This document shows positions 51,689 to 60,348 of a stretch of 64,000 nucleotides of DNA, piece by piece; the stretch's first letter is position 1, and every line of letters starts with the position of its first letter. Origin of the DNA: Mesorhizobium sp. Pch-S (GTDB lineage Bacteria > Pseudomonadota > Alphaproteobacteria > Rhizobiales > Rhizobiaceae). The notes below the pieces were generated by a model that saw only the letters and a list, made by a program, of their open reading frames with translations, ran no database searches and was not told the DNA's origin. The translations under genes and the position numbers were made by a program. The stretch is from the NCBI RefSeq assembly GCF_004136315.1, contig NZ_CP029562.1:3557501-3621500 (forward strand). Direction: 5' to 3'.

Positions 51689-52265
51689 CATGAAGTGGCT
51701 TGCTGCTGCGGCATTTCTGGCAGCTGCATCCGTGCCAGCCTTCGCGCAGTCGGCCCAGACCAACATGTCCGGCCTGAAACTTTCCGGCGACAAGCCGATC
51801 CAGATCGAAAGTGACAAGCTTGAGGTCAGGCAGGAACAGAACCTCGCCATCTTCACGGGCAATGTCAGCGTGGTGCAGGGTCCGACCCTGCTGAAGGCCG
51901 GCGTCCTGAAAGTGTACTATTTGAAGGATGCCGCCGCCGGCAAGGACGGCTCGAAGAGTGCGGCCATGGCTGGTCCCGCGCTTGGCGGCTCGACCAATAT
52001 CGACCATCTCGAAGTCGACGGGACCGTTTATCTCAAGTCCGATGATCAGATCGCCACCGGCGAGCGCGGCACTTTTGACATGAAAAGCCAGGTTCTGGTG
52101 CTGACCGGTTCCAAGGTGGTGCTGAGCCAGGGCGACAATGTGCTCACCGGCTGCAAGCTGACCGTGCAGATGAAATCCGGCCTTGCCAATGTCGACGGCT
52201 GCAGCAAAGGCGGTTCCGGCCGCGTCATGATGCAGATCAATCCGGATTCGACCAAGAAACCCTGA
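51675..52265 (+). CDS. lptA: LPS transport periplasmic protein LptA
   Basis: This 196-residue protein has a signal peptide ([20 protein letters not shown], cleavage after AFA) and an OstA-type jellyroll with [43 protein letters not shown], the LptA start. The segment [31 protein letters not shown] follows the pattern. It builds the periplasmic filament that carries LPS to the outer membrane. Two ATGs are possible: 51675, with GGAGAG ahead, or 51690 at the start of the signal peptide. It overlaps lptC. Confidence 0.93.
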   Translation: MRPNNMKWLAAAAFLAAASVPAFAQSAQTNMSGLKLSGDKPIQIESDKLEVRQEQNLAIFTGNVSVVQGPTLLKAGVLKVYYLKDAAAGKDGSKSAAMAGPALGGSTNIDHLEVDGTVYLKSDDQIATGERGTFDMKSQVLVLTGSKVVLSQGDNVLTGCKLTVQMKSGLANVDGCSKGGSGRVMMQINPDSTKKP

Positions 52266-52276
52266 CCGAAAGCGCG

Positions 52277-53071
52277 ATGCAGTTGCTGAAACAAACCGAC
52301 GCCAAGCCGGCCGCGCCTGCCATTGTCGGTGGCGAAAAGGTCAAGCTCAAGGGCACGCTGATGGCCCGTGGCCTGTCCAAGAGCTACAAGGGCCGGCGTG
52401 TGGTGAATGGCGTTTCGCTCGGTGTACGCGCCGGCGAAGCCGTCGGACTGCTCGGGCCCAATGGTGCCGGCAAGACCACCTGCTTCTACATGGTGACAGG
52501 GCTGGTTCCGGTCGACGAGGGCAAGATCGAGATCGACGGTTTCGATGTCACCTCCATGCCGATGTACCGCCGTGCACGGCTAGGTATCGGCTATCTGCCG
52601 CAGGAAGCCTCGATTTTCCGGGGTCTCAATGTCGAACAGAATATCCGCGCCGTTCTCGAAGTCGTGGAAAAGAGCCGCAAGACACGAGAGCGCGAGCTTG
52701 ACGCATTGCTGGAGGAATTCCACATCACCCATCTGCGCAAGGCGCCTTCCATGGCCTTGTCGGGTGGTGAGCGGCGGCGTCTCGAAATCGCGCGCGCTTT
52801 GGCTACCCGTCCTGCCTACATGCTGCTTGACGAGCCTTTCGCAGGCATCGATCCGATCGCCGTGGCCGATATCCAGCAGCTTGTCCGTCATCTGACGGCT
52901 CGTGGCATCGGTGTCCTGATCACCGATCACAATGTGCGCGAGACGTTGGGCCTGATCGACCGCGCCTACATCATCCACGCCGGCGAAGTGTTGACGCATG
53001 GCCGGGCGGAAGAGATCGTTGCCAATCCCGATGTGCGGCGGCTCTACCTCGGCGAAGCCTTCACCCTTTAA
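52277..53071 (+). CDS. lptB: LPS export ABC transporter ATP-binding protein LptB
   Basis: This 264-residue ATPase powers LPS extraction. Walker [10 protein letters not shown] is at about 70, the signature [15 protein letters not shown] near 160, Walker [13 protein letters not shown] near 180, and the switch His in ITDHNVRE. An extra N-terminal segment of about 30 residues precedes the conserved [16 protein letters not shown]. The start lacks a clear ribosome binding site, but it lies 11 bases after lptA. The order lptC-lptA-lptB followed by rpoN is typical of Alphaproteobacteria and many other proteobacteria. Confidence 0.97.
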   Translation: MQLLKQTDAKPAAPAIVGGEKVKLKGTLMARGLSKSYKGRRVVNGVSLGVRAGEAVGLLGPNGAGKTTCFYMVTGLVPVDEGKIEIDGFDVTSMPMYRRARLGIGYLPQEASIFRGLNVEQNIRAVLEVVEKSRKTRERELDALLEEFHITHLRKAPSMALSGGERRRLEIARALATRPAYMLLDEPFAGIDPIAVADIQQLVRHLTARGIGVLITDHNVRETLGLIDRAYIIHAGEVLTHGRAEEIVANPDVRRLYLGEAFTL

Positions 53072-53242
53072 CTCCGGCGCCTGGCGCACCCGGCAAGCTC
53101 CGGATTTGCTGCGATTTTCATGACCCGCCTAACCTCACGGCAATCCGGCGTGCTAAGGTTCGTTGCTTGACAAGCAAAAGCCGGGCCATTTGATTGCATC
53201 GCTGCCGACGGCTTCACCGAACAGGGATTTCGCACCCGGAAC

Positions 53243-54766
53243 ATGGCGCTTGCTGCCAAACTACAGCTGAGACAGTCGCAGTCGCTGGTGATGACGCCGC
53301 AGCTGATGCAGTCGATCCGACTGTTGCAGCTCACCCATATCGAGCTTGATCGTTTCATCGACGAGGAAATCGAACGCAATCCCCTGCTGGAGCGCGCCGA
53401 TCTGCAGCCGGATACTCCGGTGGAACCAGCGCAGCAGAGCGAAAGTGAGCGGAAGCCCACGGATGCCGATGAATGGTTCGAGGCGGAGACGGCCTGGAGT
53501 TCCGAGGCGATATCGGAAAAGCTCGATTCGTCGCTCGAAAATATCTTTCCGGATGATCCAGGCGTCAGCGAACGGGTCGGGCCTGACCTTTCACAACAAT
53601 GGAAGTCGGCGCCCGGCGGCAGCTCCGGCGCTTCCGAGAGTTTCGACATGGAGGACGTGGCTGCTGCCGCCGTTACGCTGCGTGAGCATGTCGGCGAGCA
53701 GATCGCCTTTACCTTCCTCGATCCCAGTGACCGGCTGATCGCTGCTGAACTTGCGGATGGGCTGGACGAGGCTGGTTACCTGCACGCCGAATTGGGCGAG
53801 GTTGCAGAACGTCTTGGGACGGACGCGGTTTCAGTCGAACGTGTTCTTGCTGCCTGCCGCGGCTTTGAACCATCCGGACTGTTCGCACGAGATCTGGCCG
53901 AGTGCCTGTCGCTGCAGCTCGTCGCGCGCGACCGCTTCGATCCGGCAATGGAAGCGCTTGTCGCCAATCTGGAATTGCTTGCAAGGCGGGATTTCCAGAC
54001 GCTGAAGCGCCTTTGTGGCGTTGACGAGGAAGATCTCCTCGACATGCTGGCGGAGATACGGGCACTGGACCCACGACCGGGGCTCGCCTTTTCGGGCGGT
54101 GCCAGTGACGCCATCGTCGCGGATGTCGAGGTGCGTCCGGCCGCCGACGGCAGCTGGGCGGTGGAGCTTAACGCCGATGCGCTTCCGCGCGTTCTGGTCG
54201 ATCAGGTCTATTTCTCTCAGGTGTTCAGCCAGGCCAGGAAGCAGGCAGAGAAGGATTTTCTGTCCGAATGCCTGCAGAACGCCAATTGGCTGACCCGCAG
54301 CCTGGATCAGCGCGCGAAGACCATTCTCAAGGTAGCTTCCGAGATCGTGCGGCAGCAGGACGCTTTTCTCGTCCATGGCGTGCGCCATCTGCGACCACTC
54401 AACCTGAAGACGGTGGCAGATGCCATCGGCATGCATGAATCGACCGTCAGCAGGGTGACGGCCAAAAAGTACATGCTGACGCCACGTGGCGTGTTCGAAC
54501 TGCGTTATTTCTTCACCGCATCGATCGCCGCGGCCGATGGCGGGGCCGCCCATTCCTCGGAAGCGGTGCGGGATCGTATCCGGCAACTGATTGATGAGGA
54601 GAAAGCTGAAGACGTGCTCTCCGACGATACCATCGTCGACCTGCTCAAGGCAGACGGGGTTGATGTCGCGCGCCGGACGGTTGCCAAGTATCGGGAAGCA
54701 ATGAACATTCCGTCCTCGGTGCAGCGGCGACGCGAAAAGCGGGCGCTGGCTGGCGCCGGTCGTTGA
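53243..54766 (+). CDS. rpoN: RNA polymerase sigma-54 factor
   Basis: This 507-residue sigma factor reads promoters for nitrogen, dicarboxylate and other genes with enhancer-binding activators. Region I is Gln/Leu-rich (LQLRQSQSLVMTPQLMQSIRLLQL), followed by the acidic region II. The core-binding domain is in the middle, the helix-turn-helix is near 390-420 (MHESTVSRVTAKKYMLTPRG), and the RpoN box ARRTVAKYREAMN is at about 480. All are intact. It lies 171 bases downstream of lptB, so it may have its own promoter. It is upstream of hpf and ptsN, a conserved order. Confidence 0.97.
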   Translation: MALAAKLQLRQSQSLVMTPQLMQSIRLLQLTHIELDRFIDEEIERNPLLERADLQPDTPVEPAQQSESERKPTDADEWFEAETAWSSEAISEKLDSSLENIFPDDPGVSERVGPDLSQQWKSAPGGSSGASESFDMEDVAAAAVTLREHVGEQIAFTFLDPSDRLIAAELADGLDEAGYLHAELGEVAERLGTDAVSVERVLAACRGFEPSGLFARDLAECLSLQLVARDRFDPAMEALVANLELLARRDFQTLKRLCGVDEEDLLDMLAEIRALDPRPGLAFSGGASDAIVADVEVRPAADGSWAVELNADALPRVLVDQVYFSQVFSQARKQAEKDFLSECLQNANWLTRSLDQRAKTILKVASEIVRQQDAFLVHGVRHLRPLNLKTVADAIGMHESTVSRVTAKKYMLTPRGVFELRYFFTASIAAADGGAAHSSEAVRDRIRQLIDEEKAEDVLSDDTIVDLLKADGVDVARRTVAKYREAMNIPSSVQRRREKRALAGAGR

Positions 54767-54798
54767 GAAGCCGCGGATTTCCACAGTTTTTCGTTTCG

Positions 54799-54827
54799 TT
54801 GACAAGCGCCGGGGAGTTGGCTAGAAG
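54799..54827 (+). promoter_or_regulatory. Promoter of hpf, sigma-70 type
   Basis: TTGACA at 54799 and TAGAAG at 54822 are separated by 17 bases, a strong housekeeping-type pair. Transcription would start near 54834. Confidence 0.65.
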
Positions 54828-54833
54828 CCCGCC

Positions 54834-55032
54834 CGCATGAGACGGGCCACGGCCCGGAGGTGGTCGGTCCGTCGTGAAGTTGACCTGGGGGCGGTCAAGG
54901 TACGGTCCAATGGCCAGCGACAAGGTTCGGTTACAAAATCGGGCGCGGACGGTGCCGCGAAGCTTGTCTGCGCGGACCACAGGTATAAACTCCAGACAGT
55001 GTGAAGCCTGAGCAGGAAAGGTCAATTTTCAA
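54834..55032 (+). promoter_or_regulatory. Long structured 5' leader of hpf
   Basis: If the promoter at 54799 is used, the leader is about 199 bases. GACGG at 54841 pairs with CCGTC at 54869 around an inner CGGGCC/GGCCCG, and GCGCGGAC pairs with GTCTGCGC near 54945-54973. No gene is seen in it. A leader of this length suggests post-transcriptional control of the hibernation factor, but no known riboswitch is recognised. Confidence 0.4.
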
Positions 55033-55617
55033 ATGACGCTGCGCATTTCGGGGAAACACATGGACATCGGCGATGCGTTTCGTACGCGCATCACCGATCG
55101 GATCGGCGAAGCTATCGGGAAATATTTCGATCGCGGCTTTGCCGGACATGTGACGGTGGTGAAAGCCGGTTCGCGTTACACCGCTGATTGCATGATCCGT
55201 CTGGATTCTGGCACCGCGTTGCAGGCAACCGGAGATGCCCAGGAGCCGACGGCGGCCTTCGAGGCTGCGGCGGACCGATTGGAGACCCGCCTGCGCCGCT
55301 ACAAGCGCCGCCTGAAATCGCATGCCTCGGGCGCCGGCAACGGTTCAGCCACGGACATTGCCTATACGGTGATGGCTCCGCTCGCAGATGACGACGAGGA
55401 AATCCCGGAAAATTACGCGCCCGCCATCGTCGCGGAATCGACCATGGTCCTGAAGACCATGTCGGTCGCCTCCGCCGTGATCGAACTGGACACCAAGGAC
55501 ACTCCTGTCTTCGTTTTCCGCAACGCCGGAAACGATCACCTCAACATCGTCTACCGCCGGCCGGACGGAAACATTGGCTGGATCGACCCTTCGACAACAA
55601 AGGTCGCACAGGGATAA
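55033..55617 (+). CDS. hpf: Ribosome hibernation-promoting factor, long form
   Basis: This 194-residue protein dimerises 70S ribosomes into inactive 100S particles. The N-terminal RaiA/S30AE domain covers about 1-100 (LRISGKHMDIGDAFRTRITDRIGEAIGKYFDRGF), and after a linker the C-terminal dimerisation domain covers about 130-190 (VVLKTMSV-like SVASAVIELDTKDTPVFVFRNAGNDHLNIVYRRPDGNIGWIDP). The length marks the long form. AGGAAAGG lies at a good spacing. It sits between rpoN and ptsN as in most rhizobia and other proteobacteria. Confidence 0.97.
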   Translation: MTLRISGKHMDIGDAFRTRITDRIGEAIGKYFDRGFAGHVTVVKAGSRYTADCMIRLDSGTALQATGDAQEPTAAFEAAADRLETRLRRYKRRLKSHASGAGNGSATDIAYTVMAPLADDDEEIPENYAPAIVAESTMVLKTMSVASAVIELDTKDTPVFVFRNAGNDHLNIVYRRPDGNIGWIDPSTTKVAQG

Positions 55618-55676
55618 CGACCCTTGGCTGTGCTTCGGCATGGTCGAGGGTGGTGGGCGAACAAGGGATTTTTCAG

Positions 55677-56141
55677 ATGGATCTGAGTGATCTGATCGAC
55701 GTTTCGGCGATCATGCCGGCGTTGAAGGCGAACTCGAAAAAGCAGCTCCTGCAGTTGCTCGCCGAGCGCGCCGCCACGATCTCCGGCATTCCGGAGCGCG
55801 AGGTTTTCGACATCATCCTGCAGCGTGAGCGGCTGGGCTCCACCGGCGTCGGGAATGGCATCGCCATTCCCCATGGCAAGCTGCCGGGGGTAAAACGTAT
55901 CGCTGGCGTCTTCGCGCGCCTGGAGACGCCCGTCGATTTCGAATCGCTCGACGATCAGCCCGTCGACCTGGTGTTCCTGCTGCTGGCGCCTGAGGGGGCT
56001 GGGGCAGACCATCTCAAGGCACTTTCGCGCATCGCGCGGCTGCTGCGCGATGCCGACACGGTTGCCAAGATCCGCGGCACGCGCGACGCCAATGCCATCC
56101 TGGCGCTGCTTTCGCAGGCACCGGCGTCGCACGCAGCCTAA
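55677..56141 (+). CDS. ptsN: PTS IIA-like nitrogen regulatory protein
   Basis: This 154-residue IIA-Ntr protein is phosphorylated by the PtsP-NPr chain and regulates potassium, nitrogen and carbon responses by protein contacts. The phospho-accepting His is in GIAIPHGKLPGV, and the segment DLSDLIDVSAIMPALKANSKKQLLQLLAERA opens the IIA fold. I chose the ATG at 55677, because AAGGGATTTTTC precedes it; a frame further upstream is possible. It follows hpf by 59 bases and is the end of the rpoN set. Confidence 0.95.
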   Translation: MDLSDLIDVSAIMPALKANSKKQLLQLLAERAATISGIPEREVFDIILQRERLGSTGVGNGIAIPHGKLPGVKRIAGVFARLETPVDFESLDDQPVDLVFLLLAPEGAGADHLKALSRIARLLRDADTVAKIRGTRDANAILALLSQAPASHAA

Positions 56142-56224
56142 TATCTTGGAAAATTAAAGCTTCCATGGGCGGCGCGTGCCGCCCGTTTTCATTCCAGACA
56201 GGTGACCGCCGTCCTTTAAGTGGC

Positions 56225-56268
56225 GCATGATCCTTTCCGAAAATCGATTCCGATTTTCGGGGTCATGC
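56225..56268. repeat. Intergenic palindrome, class C
   Basis: GCATGATCCTTTCCGAAAATCG and CGATTTTCGGGGTCATGC form an almost perfect inverted repeat that ends at the stop of the DUF1150 gene. It is the cleanest copy of the class in the window and may serve as terminator for convergent ptsN and DUF1150. Confidence 0.85.
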
Positions 56269-56269
56269 G

Positions 56270-56527
56270 TCAGTGAATGGCGACGGTAGTCAGGTCGTTT
56301 TCCATCGCGCCGGCAAGCGCGCGGTCACGGGCATCCGACAACAGGATCGGCTGGCCATTGGCGGCAAACAGCGCCCACAGTTCCATGCCGGGCTGGATTT
56401 CCTCGAGACCGGGAAAGCGGCCGCGCAGGTCATCGCTCGACACTTTTCTGAGATAGGCGACCGAGCCTTCGCCAAGGTGGGCGAGTTCGCTGTTGGTCAT
56501 GGTCAGTCTTTCGATAGTTCTGGGCAT
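56270..56527 (-). CDS. DUF1150 family protein
   Basis: This 85-residue protein is DUF1150: LGEGSVAYLRKVSSDDL, then FPGLEEIQPGMELWALFAANGQPILLSDARDRALAGAMENDL. The family is limited to Alphaproteobacteria and often lies beside small heat shock genes, as here. A small DUF1150 partner of an IbpA-like protein is part of the heat-stress operon in related species, so the function is probably linked to stress; no activity is known. AAAGGAGG at six bases from the ATG makes the start certain. Confidence 0.93.
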   Translation of the reverse strand: MPRTIERLTMTNSELAHLGEGSVAYLRKVSSDDLRGRFPGLEEIQPGMELWALFAANGQPILLSDARDRALAGAMENDLTTVAIH

Positions 56528-56590
56528 TTTAAGCCTCCTTTCAGCGAGGCGCCTGTCCAGGGCCGCCGCGCGTAAGAGCCATCGGCAAAG

Positions 56591-57016
56591 TCAGTCTTTC
56601 ACCGATATGTTTATTTTTCGTACCAGCCTTTCGGCTTCCGGCCGGTCGAGGTCGATCGACAGGAGGCCGTTCTTCAGCTCCGCAGCCAATACCCGCATCC
56701 CGTCGGCCAGCACGAAACAACGCTGGAACTGGCGGGCCGCGATCCCGCGGTGAAGGTATTCGCGTTCCGTCTCGTCGTTCTGGCGCCCACGCACCACCAG
56801 CTGATTCTCCTCGGTGGTGACGTCCAGATCATCTTCCCCGAAGCCGGCGACCGCCAGCGTGATGCGCAACCTTTCGGCGTCACCTTCGCTGCCGCGCAGC
56901 CGTTCGATGTTGTAGGGTGGATAGCTGTCGCCGGATTTCGCCAGGCGTTCCAGCGTCTTTTCCATTGCATCGAAGCCCAAAAGAAGCGGACTGGAAAAGG
57001 GCGTCATTCGACTCAT
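56591..57016 (-). CDS. Hsp20 family small heat shock protein
   Basis: This chaperone of about 141 residues holds unfolded proteins. The alpha-crystallin domain covers about 35-130, with YPPYNIERL, LRITLAVAGFGEDDLDVTTEENQLVVRGRQ and GIAARQFQRCFVLADGMRVLAAELKNGLLSIDLDRPE. The C-terminal tail ends with KINISVKD, which supplies the I-x-I anchor. The ATG at 57016 has GGAGG eleven bases upstream; the frame extends to 57043. It is upstream of DUF1150 by 63 bases and probably co-transcribed. RpoH control is likely but no clear promoter is seen. Confidence 0.93.
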   Translation of the reverse strand: MSRMTPFSSPLLLGFDAMEKTLERLAKSGDSYPPYNIERLRGSEGDAERLRITLAVAGFGEDDLDVTTEENQLVVRGRQNDETEREYLHRGIAARQFQRCFVLADGMRVLAAELKNGLLSIDLDRPEAERLVRKINISVKD

Positions 57017-57146
57017 CGTACCGTTGTCCTCCAAGAGCGACATGAACCGGTGAAAACCCGACTGGCATTTTCCCGGTCTTCATTGATATGGTCCGCCGCG
57101 CGGGCGAGTTCAAGCCATCAAAGGCCCCGCCAACCAAGGACACAAA

Positions 57147-58091
57147 ATGCCGGATAAACGCAAGATCATCATCGACACCGACCCTGGCCAGGACGATGCC
57201 GTGGCCATATTGCTCGCGCTGGCGAGCCCTGAACTGGATGTGGTCGGTATCACCGCTGTCGCCGGCAACGTGCCGCTGCAGCTCACTGAAAAGAATGCCC
57301 TCAAGATCTGCGAACTGGCTGGCCGCCGCGACGTCAAGGTGTTCTCTGGCGCAATCCGGCCGTTGGTCCGGCAACTGGTCACAGCCGAGCACGTGCATGG
57401 CAAAACCGGCCTCGACGGCCCCGACCTGCCGGAACCGACCATGAAACTCCAGGAGCAGCATGCCGTGGATTTCATCGTCGAAACGTTGATGCGCGAAGAG
57501 CCCGGTACGATAACCCTTTGCCCGCTCGGGCCACTCACCAACGTTGCGCTCGCCCTGGTCCGCGAACCGCGGATCGCCCCGCGGATCAAGGAAATCGTGC
57601 TGATGGGTGGCGGTTTCTTCGAGGGCGGCAATGTCACGCCGGCAGCCGAGTTCAATATTTATGTCGACCCCCATGCCGCGGACGTGGTGTTTCGCTCCGG
57701 CGTGCCGATCGTGGTCATGCCACTCGACGTTACCCACAAGGCGCTGACGACTGCCAGGCGGGTCGAGGCGTTCCGCAAGATGGGTTCGAAAGTGGGCGAC
57801 GCAACCGCAGCGCTGCTCGATTTCTTCGAGCGTTTCGATGAGGAGAAGTACGGCACCGATGGTGGGCCGCTGCACGACCCTTGCGTCATCGCCTATTTGC
57901 TGAAGCCGGACCTGTTCAAGGGCCGTCATTGCAATGTGAGCGTTGAAACGGCCTCGGATCTGACCATGGGCATGACCGTGATCGACTGGTGGGGCGTGAC
58001 CGACAGGCCGAAGAACGCCACTGTCATGCGCGATATCGATTCAGACGGCTTCTTTGCGCTGCTGACGGAAAGGCTGGGGCGGCTGAACTGA
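57147..58091 (+). CDS. Inosine-uridine preferring nucleoside hydrolase family
   Basis: This 314-residue enzyme cleaves the N-glycosidic bond of ribonucleosides. The calcium-binding motif IIDTDPGQDDAVAIL is at about 8-22, the conserved GGGFFEGGNVTPAAEFNIYVDP near 153, and the C-terminal Asp in GGPLHDPCVIAYLL. All metal ligands are present. The substrate preference (purine or pyrimidine) is not known. It is divergent from the Hsp20 gene and monocistronic. A ribokinase gene is found 5 kb away on the other strand, which would use the ribose released. Confidence 0.94.
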   Translation: MPDKRKIIIDTDPGQDDAVAILLALASPELDVVGITAVAGNVPLQLTEKNALKICELAGRRDVKVFSGAIRPLVRQLVTAEHVHGKTGLDGPDLPEPTMKLQEQHAVDFIVETLMREEPGTITLCPLGPLTNVALALVREPRIAPRIKEIVLMGGGFFEGGNVTPAAEFNIYVDPHAADVVFRSGVPIVVMPLDVTHKALTTARRVEAFRKMGSKVGDATAALLDFFERFDEEKYGTDGGPLHDPCVIAYLLKPDLFKGRHCNVSVETASDLTMGMTVIDWWGVTDRPKNATVMRDIDSDGFFALLTERLGRLN

Positions 58092-58102
58092 GCTTGCCTT
58101 TA

Positions 58103-58172
58103 AAGCGTTTCCGTTTTTCACGGAAACGCTCTGGCTCCTTGTTTACGCAATTCCAAACGAAAAACCGCTACC
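58103..58172. repeat. Class B palindrome followed by half a class A element
   Basis: AAGCGTTTCCG / CGGAAACGCTCT (58103-58132) is a clean class B inverted repeat right after the nucleoside hydrolase gene. CGCAATTCCAAACG at 58146-58172 is half of a class A element. The rest of the gap to 58276 shows no gene. Confidence 0.75.
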
Positions 58173-58276
58173 GGCTGGAGCCGGCCATTCCATAGCTGAC
58201 CGTTCCATCCGCATGGATGCGACGTTCCAGCAATACGGCTGATCCCCTGGAGACCAACCGGTGGCACGATGCGGCT

Positions 58277-58891
58277 CTATTTCGTGCGCGAAAAGGCCAG
58301 CCACAGTCCACCGCCGACCAGGAAGCCACCGCTGATCCTGGACAGGAGGCGGATACGATGCGCGGAAAGCAGGCGACCGGCTCTGCCTGCTGCAAGGGCA
58401 TAACAGCTGTCGGACACCGCCGCGAAGGCGAGGGCAGTCAGGCCCATCACCGTCATCTGCAGTGAAAAATTGCCGTTCGGATCGATGAATTGCGGGAAGA
58501 AGGCGCCGAAGAACACCAGCGTCTTCGGATTGCTGACGGCGACCAGAACGCCCTGCAGGACAAAGCCGCCGCGCGGCTTCCTGACCGATCCATCCGGGTT
58601 CAGGCTGCCCTTGTTGCGGAACATCTGGATGCCCATCCAGATAAGATAGGCGGCGCCGATGAGCCGGACCCATTCGAACCAGTGCCCCATTCCGGCAATC
58701 AGCGAGGTCAGGCCGATGGCGACGACGCCGATGGTGATGGCGAGGCCGATCTGCGTGCCCAGGACGTTGCCGAGACCAGCGCGCGTGCCATGACGGATCG
58801 AATTGGCGATGATCAGCGTCACCGTCGGTCCCGGCACCAGCACGATGACGATACAGGCCACGACATAAGCGGCGTAGAGTGAAGGCGACAT
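58277..58891 (-). CDS. LysE/RhtB family translocator
   Basis: This 204-residue exporter has six hydrophobic helices. The N-terminal SPSLYAAYVVACIVIVLVPGPTVTLIIANSIRHGTRAGLGNVLGTQIG contains the conserved PGP motif, and the middle has LGxxWFxx-like LIGAAYLIWMGIQMFRNKGSLN and ALVAVSNPKTLVFFGAFFPQF. Members export amino acids such as lysine, threonine, homoserine or leucine. I use the ATG at 58891. It is preceded by GAGATCGTCC. The substrate cannot be told. The gene is alone, convergent with the nucleoside hydrolase. Confidence 0.92.
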   Translation of the reverse strand: MSPSLYAAYVVACIVIVLVPGPTVTLIIANSIRHGTRAGLGNVLGTQIGLAITIGVVAIGLTSLIAGMGHWFEWVRLIGAAYLIWMGIQMFRNKGSLNPDGSVRKPRGGFVLQGVLVAVSNPKTLVFFGAFFPQFIDPNGNFSLQMTVMGLTALAFAAVSDSCYALAAGRAGRLLSAHRIRLLSRISGGFLVGGGLWLAFSRTK

Positions 58892-59018
58892 GGACGATCT
58901 CCCAATTCGAACGCCGGCCTGAACCGGCATCGGGATCAATGCATGACGCCCTCAGGCGCGCAAGTGAGCGCGGGTCGCGAGGCGAGCCTCGCTCGGTCGC
59001 AGAAAACCGCGTCGCGCC

Positions 59019-59456
59019 TCAGGCCTTCTTCGACTTCTTCGCGGCCTGAGCCGTGTTGACGGCCACGGCGGCGCGGATGAGCGCCTTGAAGGAATCTTCG
59101 TCGATCGCGTCGTCTTTGTGGAAATCGATGGCACGCCTCGTGTTGCCGTCGAGGCTGGAATTGAACAGCCCGGAAGGGTCTTCGACCGAGGCGCCTTTGG
59201 CAAAGGTCAGCTTCACGGCTGCCTTGTAGGTCTCGCCGGTGCAGATCATGCCGTCATGTTCCCAGACAGGGACGCCGAGCATGGAGTTGGACGGCTTGCG
59301 CCACTTCACCTCTTCGACAACATCGGGATCGGCCTGCCTGATCAGCGCGCGCAGCCGGGCAAGCGTCTCGCCACGCCAATCACCCAGCGCCTTGATGGTC
59401 TGGTCGATCAATTCAGAGGGGCTGGTCTCTTCGGGAGCGGTTGAGTTCTTTGTCAT
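59019..59456 (-). CDS. DUF1801 domain-containing protein
   Basis: This 145-residue protein belongs to DUF1801 (YdhG-like alpha/beta fold): IKALGDWRGETLARLRALIRQADPDVVEEVKWRKPS at the N-terminal half, then VWEHDGMICTGETYKAAVKLTFAKGASVEDPSGLFN and RRAIDFHKDDAIDE. The C-terminus is rich in Lys and Ala. The family has no known function. It is the last gene of a minus-strand set with a YciI-like protein, a second DUF1801 protein, a small membrane protein, an AHSA1 protein and an ArsR regulator, which may be one operon. Confidence 0.9.
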   Translation of the reverse strand: MTKNSTAPEETSPSELIDQTIKALGDWRGETLARLRALIRQADPDVVEEVKWRKPSNSMLGVPVWEHDGMICTGETYKAAVKLTFAKGASVEDPSGLFNSSLDGNTRRAIDFHKDDAIDEDSFKALIRAAVAVNTAQAAKKSKKA

Positions 59457-59461
59457 GACGT

Positions 59462-59800
59462 CTACCCCTGAACCGGTCGAATTTCGACGCCGCCATATTG
59501 CACGCCGGGCACACGCCTGGCGAACTCGATTGCGGCAACCATATCCGCGACCTCTATGAGAAAGAAGCCGGCAACCCGGTCACCGGCCGCCTGGTAGGAT
59601 CCTTCCATGACGAGCGCCTTGCCGTCGTGCGAGCGGATAGTCGAGACGCCGGCGGGCCATGTGGCCGTCCCGCGTAAGGCGCCGCTTTCGGCAAGGAACG
59701 TGTTGAATTCGCCGTAGTCGCGCCCGATGGCTTGTTGTTCGTCGGCTGTTGCCGCCGCCATCTTCGCCTCGTCCTGATAAATCAGCACCAGAAAGAGCAT
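59462..59800 (-). CDS. YciI/DGPF family protein
   Basis: This 112-residue protein is YciI-related (DGPF domain): it starts LFLVLIYQDEAKMAAATADEQQAIGRDYGEFNTFLAESGAL and has ATWPAGVSTIRSHDGKALVMEGSYQAAGDRVAGFFLIEVADMVAAIEFARRVPGV. The ferredoxin-like fold and GEST-type segment are typical, and some relatives are fused to extracytoplasmic-function sigma factors. The ATG at 59800 follows CGAGGAGGCACA. It begins six bases before the next gene's end on the minus strand. The reaction is unknown. Confidence 0.9.
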   Translation of the reverse strand: MLFLVLIYQDEAKMAAATADEQQAIGRDYGEFNTFLAESGALRGTATWPAGVSTIRSHDGKALVMEGSYQAAGDRVAGFFLIEVADMVAAIEFARRVPGVQYGGVEIRPVQG

Positions 59801-59866
59801 TGTGCCTCCTCGATTGTTTCGTCTTTTTCGGTGGGATTGGTGCGCTGGCCCCGGGCCGTCCACCAG

Positions 59867-60337
59867 CTACATTTTCTCGCCCGGCTGCTGGCTGGCCTGC
59901 CTGACCCAGTCGGCAAACTGTGCTTCGTCGAGCTTGTCCTCGTAGACGTCGTAGTAGCGCACCTCTTTCTGCTTTGAGGTGCCTGGTGGGATCGGGTTCA
60001 GGGATGCGCCACGAAAGAAGGATACCTTCACATAACTGTTGAAGAGATGGATGCCGAGGAACCAGCCCATGCCTTCGTCGGCTGCGCCGTAGAGCGGCGA
60101 GTTCCATTTCACCGCCTTGCGCAGGCCGGGAACTGTCTTTTCGATGATGGCGTCCAGGCGGCGGGTGACATCGCGCTTCCAGCCGGGTGCTGCGGCGATG
60201 TATGCCTGCACCGGCGCGTCGCCATATCCTTTGGCGATCTGCGGGTTGCCGCCCGAAAGCAGAACCGGCTTGTCCGGATCGACCCTGGTAGCCTGCTTCG
60301 TGTTCTTTGTTGGTTTCTGAGCTTTTCCATCCGTCAT
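59867..60337 (-). CDS. DUF1801 domain-containing protein, second of the cluster
   Basis: This 156-residue protein is also DUF1801, of the sub-group with a Lys-rich start and the conserved KGYGDAPVQAYIAAAPGWKRDVTRRLDAIIEKTVPGLRKAVKWNSPLYGA. GWFLGIHLFNSYVKVSFFRGASLNP completes the fold. It differs from the protein at 59019-59456 by both ends and by the WFLG segment. I chose the ATG at 60337; the longer frame upstream covers the small membrane protein gene. No function is known, but its place behind ArsR is common. Confidence 0.9.
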   Translation of the reverse strand: MTDGKAQKPTKNTKQATRVDPDKPVLLSGGNPQIAKGYGDAPVQAYIAAAPGWKRDVTRRLDAIIEKTVPGLRKAVKWNSPLYGAADEGMGWFLGIHLFNSYVKVSFFRGASLNPIPPGTSKQKEVRYYDVYEDKLDEAQFADWVRQASQQPGEKM

Positions 60338-60348
60338 CGCTGTCGGTC

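Noticed and set aside
54834-55032. tRNA or known riboswitch in the hpf leader
   Set aside because: No cloverleaf with T-loop consensus and no conserved riboswitch core can be recognised; only generic hairpins are seen.
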